Positions 11,871 through 23,600 of a stretch of 64,000 bases of DNA are shown here, piece by piece. Numbering within the stretch: position 1 is the first letter of the stretch; every line of letters starts with the position of its first letter. The translations under genes were made by a program, and so were the position numbers. The notes beneath the pieces were generated by a model that was not told where the DNA came from, searched no databases, and saw nothing but the letters and a program-made list of their open reading frames with translations. The DNA is from Pseudozyma flocculosa PF-1 (taxonomy: Eukaryota > Basidiomycota > Ustilaginomycetes > Ustilaginales > Ustilaginaceae): NCBI RefSeq assembly GCF_000417875.1, contig NW_006920872.1, positions 292,197 through 356,196 of the forward strand, written 5' to 3'.

Positions 11871-12977
11871 CGCGATACCAAAGCGATCACAGCGAAGCGC
11901 GAGGAGAAGAGAGGCTGGTGAGCACATCGGGTCGGGCCCAGGCGAGGAACTCGAGAAGAGTGCCGGGCGGAGTGGCGTGGGCCAGGGTGGAGGTGGAACT
12001 CACGATGGAAGCGACCATGTCGAAGCCTTTCTCTGAAAAGGACGGAATGGTGATGCGAGAGGTAAACGTCAGGTAGGGGAACGGTGGTGGGGGCCAAGGT
12101 GAAATGGAGCGGGGAGCGAAGCGTAGGAAGGAAGGGACGGAGAGTGGAGTGGGGAGCCGGCAGCGGGGTCCACCCTGAAAGACAGGCGGCGCTGCGATCC
12201 GTCGGTCTGTGACGTCCCAGCGCCCCCTCGCCGCCAACGCGCCAACCCTCGGAGCCGTCAAAAATGCCCCTGCCTGGCCCCACCACCCGCGCGAGAAATA
12301 AATCCTGGCACGCCCGGGGACGTCCGACTTGCCCTGACTACTCTGTGGCGACACCGATGGCCAGCCGCGACAAAGACCACATTTGGAAGGCGTCTGAAGA
12401 TCTATTCCTATGCGGAAGGTGCTCTAACAACGAACCGGGCCAATAAACAAGTCAGATGCATCGCAGAAGGCGGGCATATCTTCGGATAACGTCTTGTGCC
12501 ACACGAACACTGAAGAGGACCGTCAAGAACAGATGGCGGACATAGCAAAGAGAAGTGAGCTTATAGAGAAGTTGGTAAACGGGTGCGTTCGTTGTACCCA
12601 AAGAGGCTGCTGGCGACCGCGAAAATCGAAAGGTCCGAGCAGCTCCGTCGAGATCAGGAACATTCGCGGACACAGGCTCAGACGGTTGTTTGTGGGTGTT
12701 TGGGGGATGTGGATTAGAGGGGAATGATGATGATGACAGATGAGGATGCGATGCGGGGGAAGGGAGGATGGGGATGAGGGGGAAGGGGGGATAGGGGAAA
12801 TGGGGGAAGGGGGATTGGGGGATGGGGGATAGGGATTGGTGAAGGTCCGTGTTCTAAAAAAGGGTCACTTCGCACTCAAGGCCTCGCCATCCGGCGGTGG
12901 GATCCCAAAGTGTGGCCGAAGCAAACCCCCCAATAGCAAAATGCCCGGTGCCAAAAGGAGTCGACCTAGCCCGACGC
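11871..12977. other. Intergenic: MIC27 upstream region and hydrophobin 3' flank
   Basis: About 1.1 kb with no supported gene. The left part (11871-12300) is the probable promoter and leader of MIC27. The right part, downstream of the hydrophobin stop, contains the G-run tract annotated separately. Confidence 0.5.
12754..12836 (+). repeat. G-run tract with quadruplex potential
   Basis: Eleven or more runs of three to six G are separated by one to six bases (GGGGGAAGGGAGGATGGGG and similar). They lie on the plus strand about 140-220 bp beyond the hydrophobin stop codon. The plus strand is the template strand for the hydrophobin, so a structure here could affect transcription termination; that effect is inference. 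Confidence 0.75.
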
Positions 12978-13416
12978 TTAGACGATGGGGAGGGCAGTGC
13001 ACGAGGTCTGGATGAGACCGTTGTTGGCGGAGCCCTCGCAGCAGACGGGGGTGTTCTTGCACTGGTCCTGGACGGTGACACCGATCAGGAAGGGGACCGA
13101 GTCACAGTTGAGGCCGATGGCACCGGTGAGGGCCTCGTTGAGGGCAAGACCAAGGCCGGCAAGGGCCTCCTCGGCCTCCTTGCCCTGGGTCTGTTGGGTG
13201 CAAGAGAAGCGGAAGGGTAGCGAGCTCGTCGGTCAGAGCCATGTAGCTGAAAGGGTCTCAGTGAGAAGCTGATCGCTGCCCGATGGCGGTACTCACAACC
13301 TGCGAGCAGCACTGGAGCTGGCCGGTGGCGCAGTTGCCGTTCTTCTGGCCAGTGGGGTTGGCAGCGACGAAGCCAGCGACGGCGGCGAGGGTAAGGAAGA
13401 TGGTGGAGAACTGCAT
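12978..13416 (-). CDS. Class I hydrophobin
   Basis: Small secreted amphipathic surface protein that coats aerial hyphae or spores. Exons are 13297-13416 and 12978-13190 (110 residues), joined by a 106-bp intron (GTGAGT to CCAACAG). The signal peptide is MQFSTIFLTLAAVAGFVAA. The eight cysteines are in hydrophobin order: C-x6-CC (NCATGQLQCC), x31, C (GLNCD), x14, C-x5-CC (CKNTPVCC), x12, C (TSCTALPIV). These spacings are in the class I range. The leader between the putative TATA box and the ATG is CT-rich, as in strongly expressed fungal genes. About 4.3 kb upstream is free of other genes. The family call is firm; the expression stage is unknown. Confidence 0.93.
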
Positions 13417-16400
13417 TTTTGCTAGAGTGGGTTGGGGGTTTGGGGATTGGAAGGCGAAAGCCGTAGAGAGTGTGAAGAGAGAGAAGAAGTGGAGAGTGGA
13501 GTGAGAGAGAAGAGTGGATGAGTGATGAGGAAAGTGGTTAGAGAGACGGCCAGGTCGGGTCTCTTATACCTTTCGAGGCCCCAAAGGATGGGTAGGCGGC
13601 GGTGGCCAGGCAAACGCTCGTTGGTACGGCGAAGCAGGGGCGAGGCCAGCGCTGGACCGGGACAGGTGCGAGGGCGACGCTGCGCTCCGCCGTTGTTGGG
13701 ATCCTCTCCGCCTCAGTGCGGCGATCCAAACACCTAGACGGTAGGCACTGCGCCTGTGGTGTGCTCTGCCAGGTCGAGCATGGAGAAACAACAACAGTCA
13801 GTGCGCTGCTCAGCGGCCTGGCCAGGGTGCGGCACAATACGGCCAGCGCTGCGCCATTCGGGCGGGCGTTCGTTGGTCGGCCGGTCATTCGAGGTGTTGG
13901 TGTGTCCCCTCCGCGCGCTCATGCAGGTGTCGTGGCCACGGTAGGACGATTGTCAGGGGGCGCGGGGCGCGCACAAAGTTTTGACACATCGGTAGGACCA
14001 GCGGGTCGGGAGTCAGGCAGGGGAGCGAGGGACCAGTCCCAACCAGTGGGTCAGCGTCTGCGGAGGCGCGGCTGGAACGCACTGCTAGGCGCTGCCAGGT
14101 CGAGCCACGATGATCTGAGCGATGCGGAGGCGGCCACCGCCGGTGAGCAGCAAGGCATCGACGACGCGCGGGGGAGGGATAGAGGCAAACGTACATACGT
14201 GCGAGCGGCCTTTGATGCGACGACTCCCTACATGTCGGGCTCGGTACGGGCGGACAGTGAGCGGGTGTTGTGCAGCTGCCAAAGAGTGCAGAGTGTCGGG
14301 GGCTCGGTTGGCGAAAGCGGCACTTCCCCCCCCGGCGCGAGCATCGCTTGGTGCGGTGCGGAATGGCAGCCACAGCCACCGCTTTGGTACGCAAGCTGCT
14401 GAGCCCAGCCTGCCTGCGCTCCATCACCGCACCACCACGCTGCCTCTGCGTCAAGCCAAGCAAGGGCCCTAGCCTGATTCCGATTCCACCGGCGTGCAGG
14501 CATGGCGGCCATCCTACAGTGGCCAGCCAGCCTCCCTGCGTTCCACATACGGTCGCCACCCGACTTAGCCTGTGACTGACCACGCCTCGCACGGCCTAGA
14601 GAGCTTTGATGCCTGCAGGATGATCTCAACAAGGCATGCACGTTCCAGGGCCCTCTGTACGCCGCCACACAGTAGCAGTCACAGCCGGGTCATGGTCATC
14701 CCAGCCTAGGCCCTATCGGCCAGATCGCCCGCTCCCTCGACTATGTCTCTCCATCGTGTTGACAGTCTCCGGCTTGCGCACTTCCGCCATTACTCTCCTG
14801 CCCAATCAGCGATTGCCAGGCTACAGTATGCTTCACAGGCAGGGGCACATCTGGCTGGCGATCGGGTTGTGATATGCTTGCTTGTTGTCGACCCGGCGAT
14901 TCGTGGTCCTGCCTCGATGGGGGGTTCCCTTTCCACGCCCCTCGCGTCTTGCATCCGCAGCAACCCCCGCACCGCTGTGCGTGCGTCTTTGCTTCGCTGC
15001 ATCCTGTGATGCTGCAGGCTCAGCTGTCAAAGGCCTCCCCTGACCGTTCGCTCCGCATCCTTCGGCCGCGCTTGCGTTGCCTGCAGTACGTTGGCGCGGC
15101 AACCTCGGAAACCGTGCAGGTGCGTGCCTCGCTCCCCCCGCTCTGACCCTAGCCTGCCAGCGCGTCGACCGGGAAGGCACATGTCCGCCCAGCCAAGTCA
15201 TTCCTTGATCACCCGGCGTCCCTGCCCGGCAGTCCGTTCACAAGTGGTACAGTACTCGCACGGTCGTACGCCGTCTCCGCCAGGTCATCCTCCCGCCCGC
15301 GGATGCCGCTGGTGGTGCTGGACATGGAGCCTACACCAACGTCTTCTGCTGTCGATCCTTCTTTCTTCTCGATTCTTGTTCCAGGTCGGGCGTTCCGAGC
15401 ATTCGGTGCGTCTGAGCGACCTCGAATGACCTGGCTCGCAGATAGGAACGATGCTGGAGCTGATGCTGCACCCGAAAGTCGAGGCTTTGCTGTTGCTGAT
15501 CCGCTTGCGACCGAGGAGTGAGTCCCCAGGCCAGCCGCCTAGCCTTCTGCTGGCCCGGCGCATCGCAAATGGCTTGCAGGCAGCAAGCCTCCCTGAAGAC
15601 CCGCAGCGGCGCATCAGCTGGTCGCCGGTAAGTACAGTTCAGAACAGTAGCTCTCCCTGGCAGGGTGGTTCGTTCGGTCCGATCTACAGACCACGACTCG
15701 GCTGGTATAAGCGTGTCTAGACCGCTTTTAACCCTTGTTTCGCTCAGAGTCACCTGAGGAATGCTGGAGGCCGTGCCTGCTTGGATCACCCCACTGGTCG
15801 GGGAGGGGCAGTCCGGAGCGTTAGACCGGCATCGACAAGGTGATGATTTTCGTCTGAATTTCGACGATCTTTTTTCTCAACGGGGCCGCTTGGAAGAAGC
15901 AGCTTTGGGGGCAAGCCAGCCGGCCGATCGAGAGTTGCCAGCCCCTGACTCCGTGCGTTTGGGGCCGGCGTGGCAGGCAAAGCTCAAGCAAGTGGCTGCA
16001 GTGGCATCGCATCGCATCGCATCGCAGCACAGCGCAGCGCAGTAGGCCTACAATGCAGGCCGTGCGCTGACCCTTACAGCTCAAGCTCCCGATGCTCGCC
16101 CCTCGGTCAGGACAACGGTGCAGCGCAGGAGTCGATGGCTGGCCCGTAGGGTGCCGTAGGCCGGGCCCACCCACGGATCGGACCAGGCCTGGTCGCGGTG
16201 TTCATCCGACTGCGCAACTGGTGGCGCCTTTGTTTTGACTGCGAGGACCACGATGGCGAGGGCTGTGTCACCACTGAAGACTCGTACGACGGTATCGCCT
16301 TTCGCCGACTAGGCTCCTTCATGGGCGGGCTGATGGAGATCGATCGGCGGAGACTAGGCACGGCGAGTACCGGTAGCCTCTGCAATCGTATAGCCTGGCT

Positions 16401-17683
16401 TGCGTTGCGATGGGCTTGAAACGTCCCGGCTCAGACAGTGGCGGACTCACTGCTTCTTGATTGGACGGCCACGGCCCATCGGCAGGGGCACAGGTAGGCC
16501 ACAGCAGGGCGTGCGTTCCTCGAAAGATGGCGTCCCGACCGGCTAGCGTGGGTGCTCCGAGTCTCGCTCGCTGTGGAATGCTGACCGCAGGCACGGTCGG
16601 TTGGCAGCCCTCGATTCTGCCTGCCTGACCCGAACCTGTCATCCGAGGCGGGGGCTGGCATTCGACCAACCCAAGGACCCAGTCTGATCTCCTCGCTCCT
16701 TCGATGCAGAAGACCGACCGCAGCGGGGATGGCAAGGGTTCACTCTTTCTCCGCCGCCGAGACCGCCACATCCCGCAGCGCCCTAGGTCTCGCCCTTTCA
16801 TCTCCTTGCCTCGAAGGTAGGCGTTCCGAATCCTCCATGCCGCGTTGCACGAGCGCCGATCTTTCGGGATATCCCCAACTTCTCCCCCTACCTGCTCCTC
16901 ATGGATCTGTGCTGCGGAATCGGCACCTACACAGACCAGCCGGCCGTGCCTCGCCCTTCGCCGCCACGTTCCTCCCGTCGATCATAGGAACGCGACCGAC
17001 TTCGGTATGTGTCGCAACGAGCATCGGGAGCGTTCACCATTCCAGAGCTGGTGCGACCCTCATCAGCAGCGATCAACCTCGACCCTTGACCCTGCTTCGT
17101 GTCGTACCGTAGCCGATGACACGTTCCAGGGGCGAGGCAGGCAGCGGCCATTTGCCGCGAGGTCGGTCCCATGCTGGAGAACAACACGATCCGGAGCCGC
17201 AATCGCAAGCCCCGGTCTGGTATCGGAGCTCTCGGGTCCGCCTGGCTGCGACGCAGCTGCATCTATCAGGCGCCGCCGGCTCCGGTCCGCTCAACCATTG
17301 ACCGACTGAGCAGCACGGACCGCCTCGCTAACCCGCCACCCACGCCCTCGCAACGCACGGTCCTCCCAGTGATCAGACGTCGGTATCTCTGCTGGCGGAT
17401 AGCTTGGTGCCTCGCTGCCAAAAGCTTTTGGGGGGTTTGCGTCTTCTGCCAACCGCCTAGAGGCGGCCGTCATATGCATACATAGAGTCATACTGGCAAT
17501 GACCTCGTGTGTGGACCCGCGCAGTCCAGATGGGTGTGTGTGTGTGTGCGTGCGTGTGTGCGGTGCGGTGCGAGCGAGTCGAGCCGAGCAACGAAAAGGA
17601 ACCGAAGGAGAGGACCGGAGAGAGTAGCTTGCGATTTCGATCACGTCATGTAGTGGTGGAGAACAGGGCGTGGACCGAGACGT
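13417..17683. other. Gene-free region (4.3 kb) upstream of the hydrophobin
   Basis: No reading frame in either strand shows a plausible domain, signal peptide or splice structure. Contents I can name are a GCATC pentamer repeat near 16005-16026, a TG-rich stretch near 17530-17560, scattered GTAC-containing sites near 15248-15270, and ordinary GC-rich sequence. It lies between the 5' end of the hydrophobin and the 3' end of eL28. A long regulatory region or a non-coding transcript is possible. Confidence 0.45.
13563..13568 (-). promoter_or_regulatory. Putative TATA box of the hydrophobin gene
   Basis: TATAAG on the minus strand lies 147 bp upstream of the hydrophobin ATG and is followed by a CT-rich leader. 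Position and context support a core promoter; there is no experimental evidence here. Confidence 0.55.
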
Positions 17684-19382
17684 TTACTCGTCGGACTTCT
17701 CAATGAGGACCTTGTTGGCACCGGTGCCACGGACCTTCTTGGGGAGGGGAGCCTTGCGGCTGCCGCGCTGGGCAAGGAGGATGGCCGAGGCGCGGGCAAC
17801 AGCGACTATCGGATCAAAGGAGCAGGGCAGGATCAGGGTGTCAGCGACTCGGCGGTTGTCCAAGGTAGAACGGACCAGCTGGGCCTTTCGCAAATCGATA
17901 GGCACGACGTCCTCGTTCCCGACCGCCACCGCCCCATATCGACGTGTCCTCCTCGGATCTCCTTCTGAGCCCCGCATATCTTCGAGGTGGAAGGACGGGA
18001 TGTCCGGACATGGGCCGCTCTTGCGACAAGGTCGACGCGGTAGAGGTGATCGAGATCGTCCGCGTCGACCCCATGTGTACGCTGCGGTCGTTGGTGTCCA
18101 GGGTTCGATCTCGCATCGTTTCTACGCCCAGACCATCATGGGTATGTTTCCGGCGGGTTCTAGGCGATGCATAGAGGTTTGGTGTCCGGAGAGGGGCGAT
18201 GGGGAGTGCTTCCTGCACCGCTCGTGTCGATGGCGGCCGCGCGGCTCTACTGGCCACGCTCGATGGTCGTCCGCTTGCCCTTGGGCGTCCATCTCCTCCA
18301 AAGGCGACTCTGGAGACCGTTCCACCGAGTCCACAACTCGGGCTTGGGTACTCACGCTTGGCGAGGTCGTTGCGGTAGCCGCGCTTGCCAACGATGTTGG
18401 CAACGGCACCAGAGACACGGCGGTTACCAGTGCCCTTGCTGTTTCGGCAAGACGAGGCGACAAGGCAAAGGAGACGTCAGCCCTCGGTTTCGCCGGCTGT
18501 CGGACAGAGCTGCACGGTAGAGGGCCGACTCACATGGTGGTCGAGGCCCGCGAGCCCTTGACCGAGAAGGGGGAAGCCTTGGTCTTCTTGGTGGTGACGA
18601 CGACACCCTTGCCGTTGGCGGCGGGGGCGATGCCGACAGCCTTCTTGCAGACGTTGCCGGAGTGCTGAGGGTGCAAAGGGAAGGCGACGCGGAAGAGGGG
18701 AGGTCGGGGGACGATGACATCGTCAGCGTCCGCTTCGTCGCTGGACAGGGAAATCGGTCTAGATGTCGGAAGATGTCGGCTGGGGCTGAAGTCGAGTGTG
18801 GAAGCTGCTGTGCTCCTCCGGCCGCCGTGCAAAGGAGCCTTCACCGGCTGCGAGACCGTCATATCGCCGTTCCGACCTCCGCCTGATCTTCCATATTTCC
18901 CCTCGGTTCCCTCGAAGGCAGCGCTCGCCTTTGACCGGCCCTGCGAACTTCCAATGGAGGCGCCTTCGATAAGGCGCCTGCTAGCTCCCACAATACGAGA
19001 GCGAGATGCGAGACTCGCAGCATCTCGCCGTCTCGTTTCGTCCGTTGCCCCTGGTCTTCGGCCGTTCCATCGATCCGTCTCCTCTCATCCTATCCACCAG
19101 CCCTTCCAACCGCTGCATTCCCTCGAAGGTTTCGTAGTCGGATGCAATCGATGCTGGAACAGTCGTCATGGACCAGATGTAGCGATTCCGGAGCGTCGCG
19201 CTTCTGGTCGAAAGTGTCGGATCTGGTGCTGTCGGTCGGATCCTTACCTTGGGGCTGTGGATCTGCTTCAGGTTGAGGGGCTCGCGGGTGAAGAAGCGAG
19301 GGAGACCCTTCTGCTTGACGATGTAGGAAGAGGTCTTCCTGGTGAGGAGCCACTGAAGTTCCTGAGACGAAGCCGCCGACAT
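17684..19382 (-). CDS. RPL28: 60S ribosomal protein eL28
   Basis: Cytosolic large-subunit ribosomal protein. Four exons: 19248-19382, 18534-18664, 18356-18438 and 17684-17805 (156 residues). It begins MSAASSQELQWLLTRKTSSY and continues LPRFFTREPLNLKQIHSPK, HSGNVCKKAVGIAPAANGKG, a GKRGYRNDLAK block, and a basic C-terminus ending VLIEKSDE. This is the standard eL28 order and length. All junctions keep frame: Lys/His, an Ile codon split by the second intron, and a Leu codon split by the third. Introns 1 and 3 are 583 and 550 bp, several times longer than most introns in this window, while intron 2 is 95 bp. I looked for C/D-box motifs in the long introns and found no convincing pair. Confidence 0.93.
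18958..19028. other. Two perfect hairpins inside eL28 intron 1
   Basis: Hairpin A (18958-18979) is AGGCGCCTT-CGAT-AAGGCGCCT, a nine-pair stem with a four-base loop. Hairpin B (19001-19028) pairs GCGAGATGC with GCATCTCGC around a ten-base loop. Only 21 bases separate them. Both stems are perfect. No snoRNA class fits clearly. Confidence 0.75.
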
Positions 19383-20686
19383 TGTAGCTAGAAGGTGCTG
19401 AGGGGTGGGTGATCAACGGGTGAGGGAGCGATGGGTCTTGACGAGGTGGAGCTGATGGTGTCCAAGAGGCGGGCGGCGGCGGTACACCCGCCAACAGCGG
19501 CCCCGGCCCTGCCACACAGCCGCCCAGCTCCCCTATGCCTGCCTGCCTGCCTGCTCCCCTCCCCGCCTGGTTCCCAGAGTCAGCCCGACCCCACCGCTCG
19601 CCACCTTCGCATCCTTCGCAAGCGGCTGATGGGTAGCCCGGCTGCCGAGGCCTGGCGTGCCTGGACATTGGTGCTTTCACTCGGAGCCGAAAAATTAAAA
19701 ATGGCAGCCTTTCCACGTGATTCAACTTCGGCCGACGGATCGACATACATCGTTGGCGGCGGCGACGCTTCACTGCGGACGCCCCTTTAGCCTTGTCGCG
19801 CCACCCATGCTATCGGTCCACCACAACGCTCTCGAGGGCGTATCACTGCGCTCGCCAACGAGGCGGCGGGCCGTTGGCGAAGGCGTGCCGCTTCGGCAAA
19901 TCATTCTCTCGGATATCGTTCCATCGCTCTTTGCCACTTGGCATCTCTGGATGAGAGCCACAGCGCTCGGAGCAGGATGTCTCCTTCTCATTGACGCTCG
20001 CCCGCTGACGGTTCCCATCTGGCGCGAAGACGATCCCTTTATCGACGAAAGAGGTAGCTCCAGCGTGCCATGTGCCGGCGAGGCGCAAAGTCATTCAAGT
20101 CGCACCTGCCATGCGCTCCCACCACCATCTGTAGCCTCTGAATCCGAGCCAGAGCGCAACAGAATGGAGACTGCTCCGAGGAGGCTTCGTTGAGGCGGCA
20201 GCAAGACCTGGTTGCGATGGGATATCGGGCAAGCGACCCCGATTGGCGACAAACGCGACCCGCTGTGCGGACTCGATTCTCTGCCGAGTTCCGGGGATGG
20301 GGTCGAGGCGATGGAGCTGGCCCGAGAGCCGACGGCGCACAGCCGGGCCGACCCGCTGAGCCACGGGCCAAGCCGAAAGGGTCTCGACGGCTATCACGAC
20401 GGCCACCACCATCACCCAACCACCCTCTCTCGCCACCTTCTTCATCCAGCTTCTGGCAGACAGCCTGCCACGTACGCTTCAAAAGCCATCGCTTGACGCA
20501 ACACACGACTCCCCCTTGCCGCGAGTATCCAGCAGCGGACTTCGCGACGACCCCTTAGAGCCGACTGTTGCCACCCCGCAATCACCCGCCGCCCTCGAAT
20601 CTGAGATCGCGACTTCAGCCTGGCTCATCCAACAGTACGAGCCATCCTCCGAAGCACTCTCTTCTCACCTCACCACCCACCCTTTT
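19383..20686. promoter_or_regulatory. Divergent promoter region, eL28 / F-box gene
   Basis: About 1.3 kb between head-to-head start codons. It contains a short CCTG tract near 19540-19556 and otherwise no recognisable coding sequence. Extra upstream exons of the F-box gene cannot be ruled out. Confidence 0.45.
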
Positions 20687-23600
20687 ATGTCCCTAGAAGC
20701 TTTCTTCCGACAATCGAACCAGCAATCTCTCCAACAAGCCCCACCAGCCACCGCCGCCGCCTCCGCCTCCCAAGATGACCAGCATCTCTCGCACTATTCC
20801 GATCCGGCCTCTCCACGAGAGCAGAGCCGAAGCTCCCAAGTACTGGGCACTCATTGCGGCGAAATCGACGCCAACCCGCGCGGTGACGCCCAAAGCCGCG
20901 CGCTTAGCTCGGTCGAGGGGTCCGTAGTCCGACTGACCGATCCTGAACACGCGCTTTCCTTTGTCGAAGAGGCTGAGCGAGCCGAGGTGCCCCAGCTGGA
21001 CGCATCGCTCATCGCTCCGGAGATCTTGATGAAGATATGCTCATATCTCGATCCGCACTCGCTCGGCGTCGCCGCAGCCGTCTGCCGGTCTTGGGCATCG
21101 GTAGCCCGCGACGACGCCACCTGGCGGGCCGCGTTCGCCACTCACTTCAACCTTGAAGCGGTTGGGTTGCACTCGAACTCCGCTGTCATCGCCACAAGCT
21201 CTCAGGCCGTGCCGTCTCTCCGTCGCCTTACGAATGCTTCTTGGCGCAGCGAGTTTCAGCGGCGTTCGGAGCTCTTGAGGTGAGTGCCGGGTAGCCTCGC
21301 TCCCATTCGCGGCGCACGCGCGCTGAGCAGGGTCGTTCCTTCTTCCTCTCTCTCTCTTCCTTCGTACCCATCTCTGAAGGCGTTGGCGCAAGTCTCGAGC
21401 CCCGACCGTGCTATCGACGCCGCGAGTGGACATCATCCACCAAATCTCGGTGTCCAAGCAGCACACCTTCATGCTTTCGGCCTCGCAGGTGTACGGTGTC
21501 GCATCGCGATCCAACCCTTTCACTGGAAAGGTGACGAAAGGATACCTCGATGCCGAGGGCACCGCAAACGGAGCCGGCAACGGCAATCCGAACATCGAGT
21601 TCAGCCCCAATGTGACCGCCCTGGCCATGGGCGCAGATGCCAGCAGCGTGGCATGGGGTTTCCGCTCTGGCGAGGTAGGCCTCACCACCCTGACCCGCCA
21701 GGGCATCAACCCGCGAGGCGCCATCCGGAGTCACCAATTCTCTCCGCGTGGCAGCCACGCCGGGCCGGTCTCGGCGGTCGCCGTACCCTTTGCCAGTAGC
21801 CGAGACGGTGTCCACGGTCCTGGAAGGAGCCCCGAGAGGCTCCGTCAGCAGCTCGGCGCCATGGGCGACGTCGCCACCACCTTTGTCACCGCCGGCCACG
21901 ACGGCACCGTCCGGCTGTGGAGCTCTTTACGGCCCTTGCCAATCTGGGTAGCCTCAACAGCTTCCCGCACGGCGCCTCCCAACGCTGGGCAGACGGTCGA
22001 CGTCTCTGCTGCGCCCGGCACCGCGGCCGCAGTCCCTATCTCTGCTCTGGACTACGACGCACGCGCCGGCATCATCGTTGCCGGCAACGCGAGCGGCAAG
22101 GTCGTTGCTTGGCACGGCCTGGACATCGCAGGCCTGCTTGCTATCCGCGCCGACGCCAGCGACCCTGCGCAGCTCTCCGAAGCAGACGTGGACGAAGACC
22201 TGCTCGAGGCGCAGCGGCGGATCGTCGAACTCGTCGGCGCTGTGCGGAGCGTCACAATCCATCTGGCAGCAGGTTCCGGTGCAGAGACATCGCTCGACTT
22301 TGTCCGGATCGACGCCGACCACCACGGCTCTGCAGATGCTCAGAGGACGCCAAAGCCCTTCTCGATCCTGGCGCACCATTCGGGCGCACGATGTCTCCTT
22401 CGGCATCGCGTCGGCCACTCCGAGGTCGACGAAGATGCCGCCGCTGGCAGCATCGATCGGCCCGAGGTTATGACCACGATTCTGGGTGCTCCGGTGCTGA
22501 GCGAGATCACCGCCATCAAGCCAGACTTTGAACCCCGGTCCCCGCTCGATCGCAAGGCGTCGGTCGCTCCCAGTCCGCGGGTATCCACCGCTGCGTCGCC
22601 GATGCTGACGCCGTCGCGCAGCGATTCCAGCGCCAACGTGCCGCGCCTCAACATCGGCCCTTCGCCCTTTGACGTCTTTGGCGCCGGGCAGTACCCGGAG
22701 AAGAAGTACGTGTGCGTGGGCACCAAGGCCGGCACCGTCCACGTTTTCGACTGGGAGTCCGAGGGCGCAGACTTCGACGCGGTGGCCCAGGAAGAGTGGC
22801 AAGGGCTGCGACCCGCCCGCTTCACGGGTAGCAGGCAGCTTTCGCCCGCGCTGAGCATCGAAGCCCATCACACCACCATCACGTCGCTCGAAGTGACCTC
22901 GCTGCATCTGATCGCCGGCACGTCGGACGGCACGATCAAGGCGTTTTGCGCCCTCTCGGGCGATTTGATCCGCACCATCAACGACCGCACCGCGACTCGA
23001 CACCCGGCCCGCATGCTGGCCGCCGGCGAGCTGACCGACGACGAAGCGGCACGTTTCCGGGTGCAGCAGATCGTCGCCGACCACGATACGCTGATCGCCG
23101 CCATCGGGCACCAGGTCCTTGCCTTCCGTGCTGAGCCGCTGCAGCGTGCAAAGGACAAGAGGATGGCGGCTGCTGCGGCCAAGAAGACGGCCAGGTCATC
23201 GAGCCGCACGGCCGACTCCAAGTTCCAGATGCAGGTCGACATGCGGCGAGATCTCCGCGAGAGCCAGGCGCAGCTACAGGCTGAGCGCGAGGAGCGACAG
23301 GCGCGGCACAGTCGGCGCAGGGACACCGTCACCGACCATGGTCTAGGCGACATGACCGAGCAGGAGGCGTTCGAGTACGCCATGATGCTCAGCAAGGACG
23401 AGGAGGAGGCCAAGGCCAGAGCGGCGAGCCAGCTCGTCGCCCCTGCCTCTTCGGCCCGAGCTGGTCCCAGCACACAGGCGTCGTCGAGCAAGGCGCCGAT
23501 GCGGAGCCCGGGTCTGGCCCCGGCCGACGATCCGGAGCTGGCCGATGCCCTCGAGCAGATCGCCCTGGCGGAGAGCCGGCAGCAGAGCGGCGCGCCTTCT

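Noticed and set aside
13417..17683. tRNA or small protein genes in the gene-free regions
   Set aside because: I looked for GGTTCGANTCC-type B boxes, signal peptides and spliced frames on both strands by eye and found none; this is not a substitute for tRNA or gene-prediction software.
18958..19028. H/ACA snoRNA in eL28 intron 1
   Set aside because: There are two hairpins and, on the plus strand, an ACAATA between them, but no ACA tail and no pseudouridylation pockets; the matching strand is antisense to the gene.
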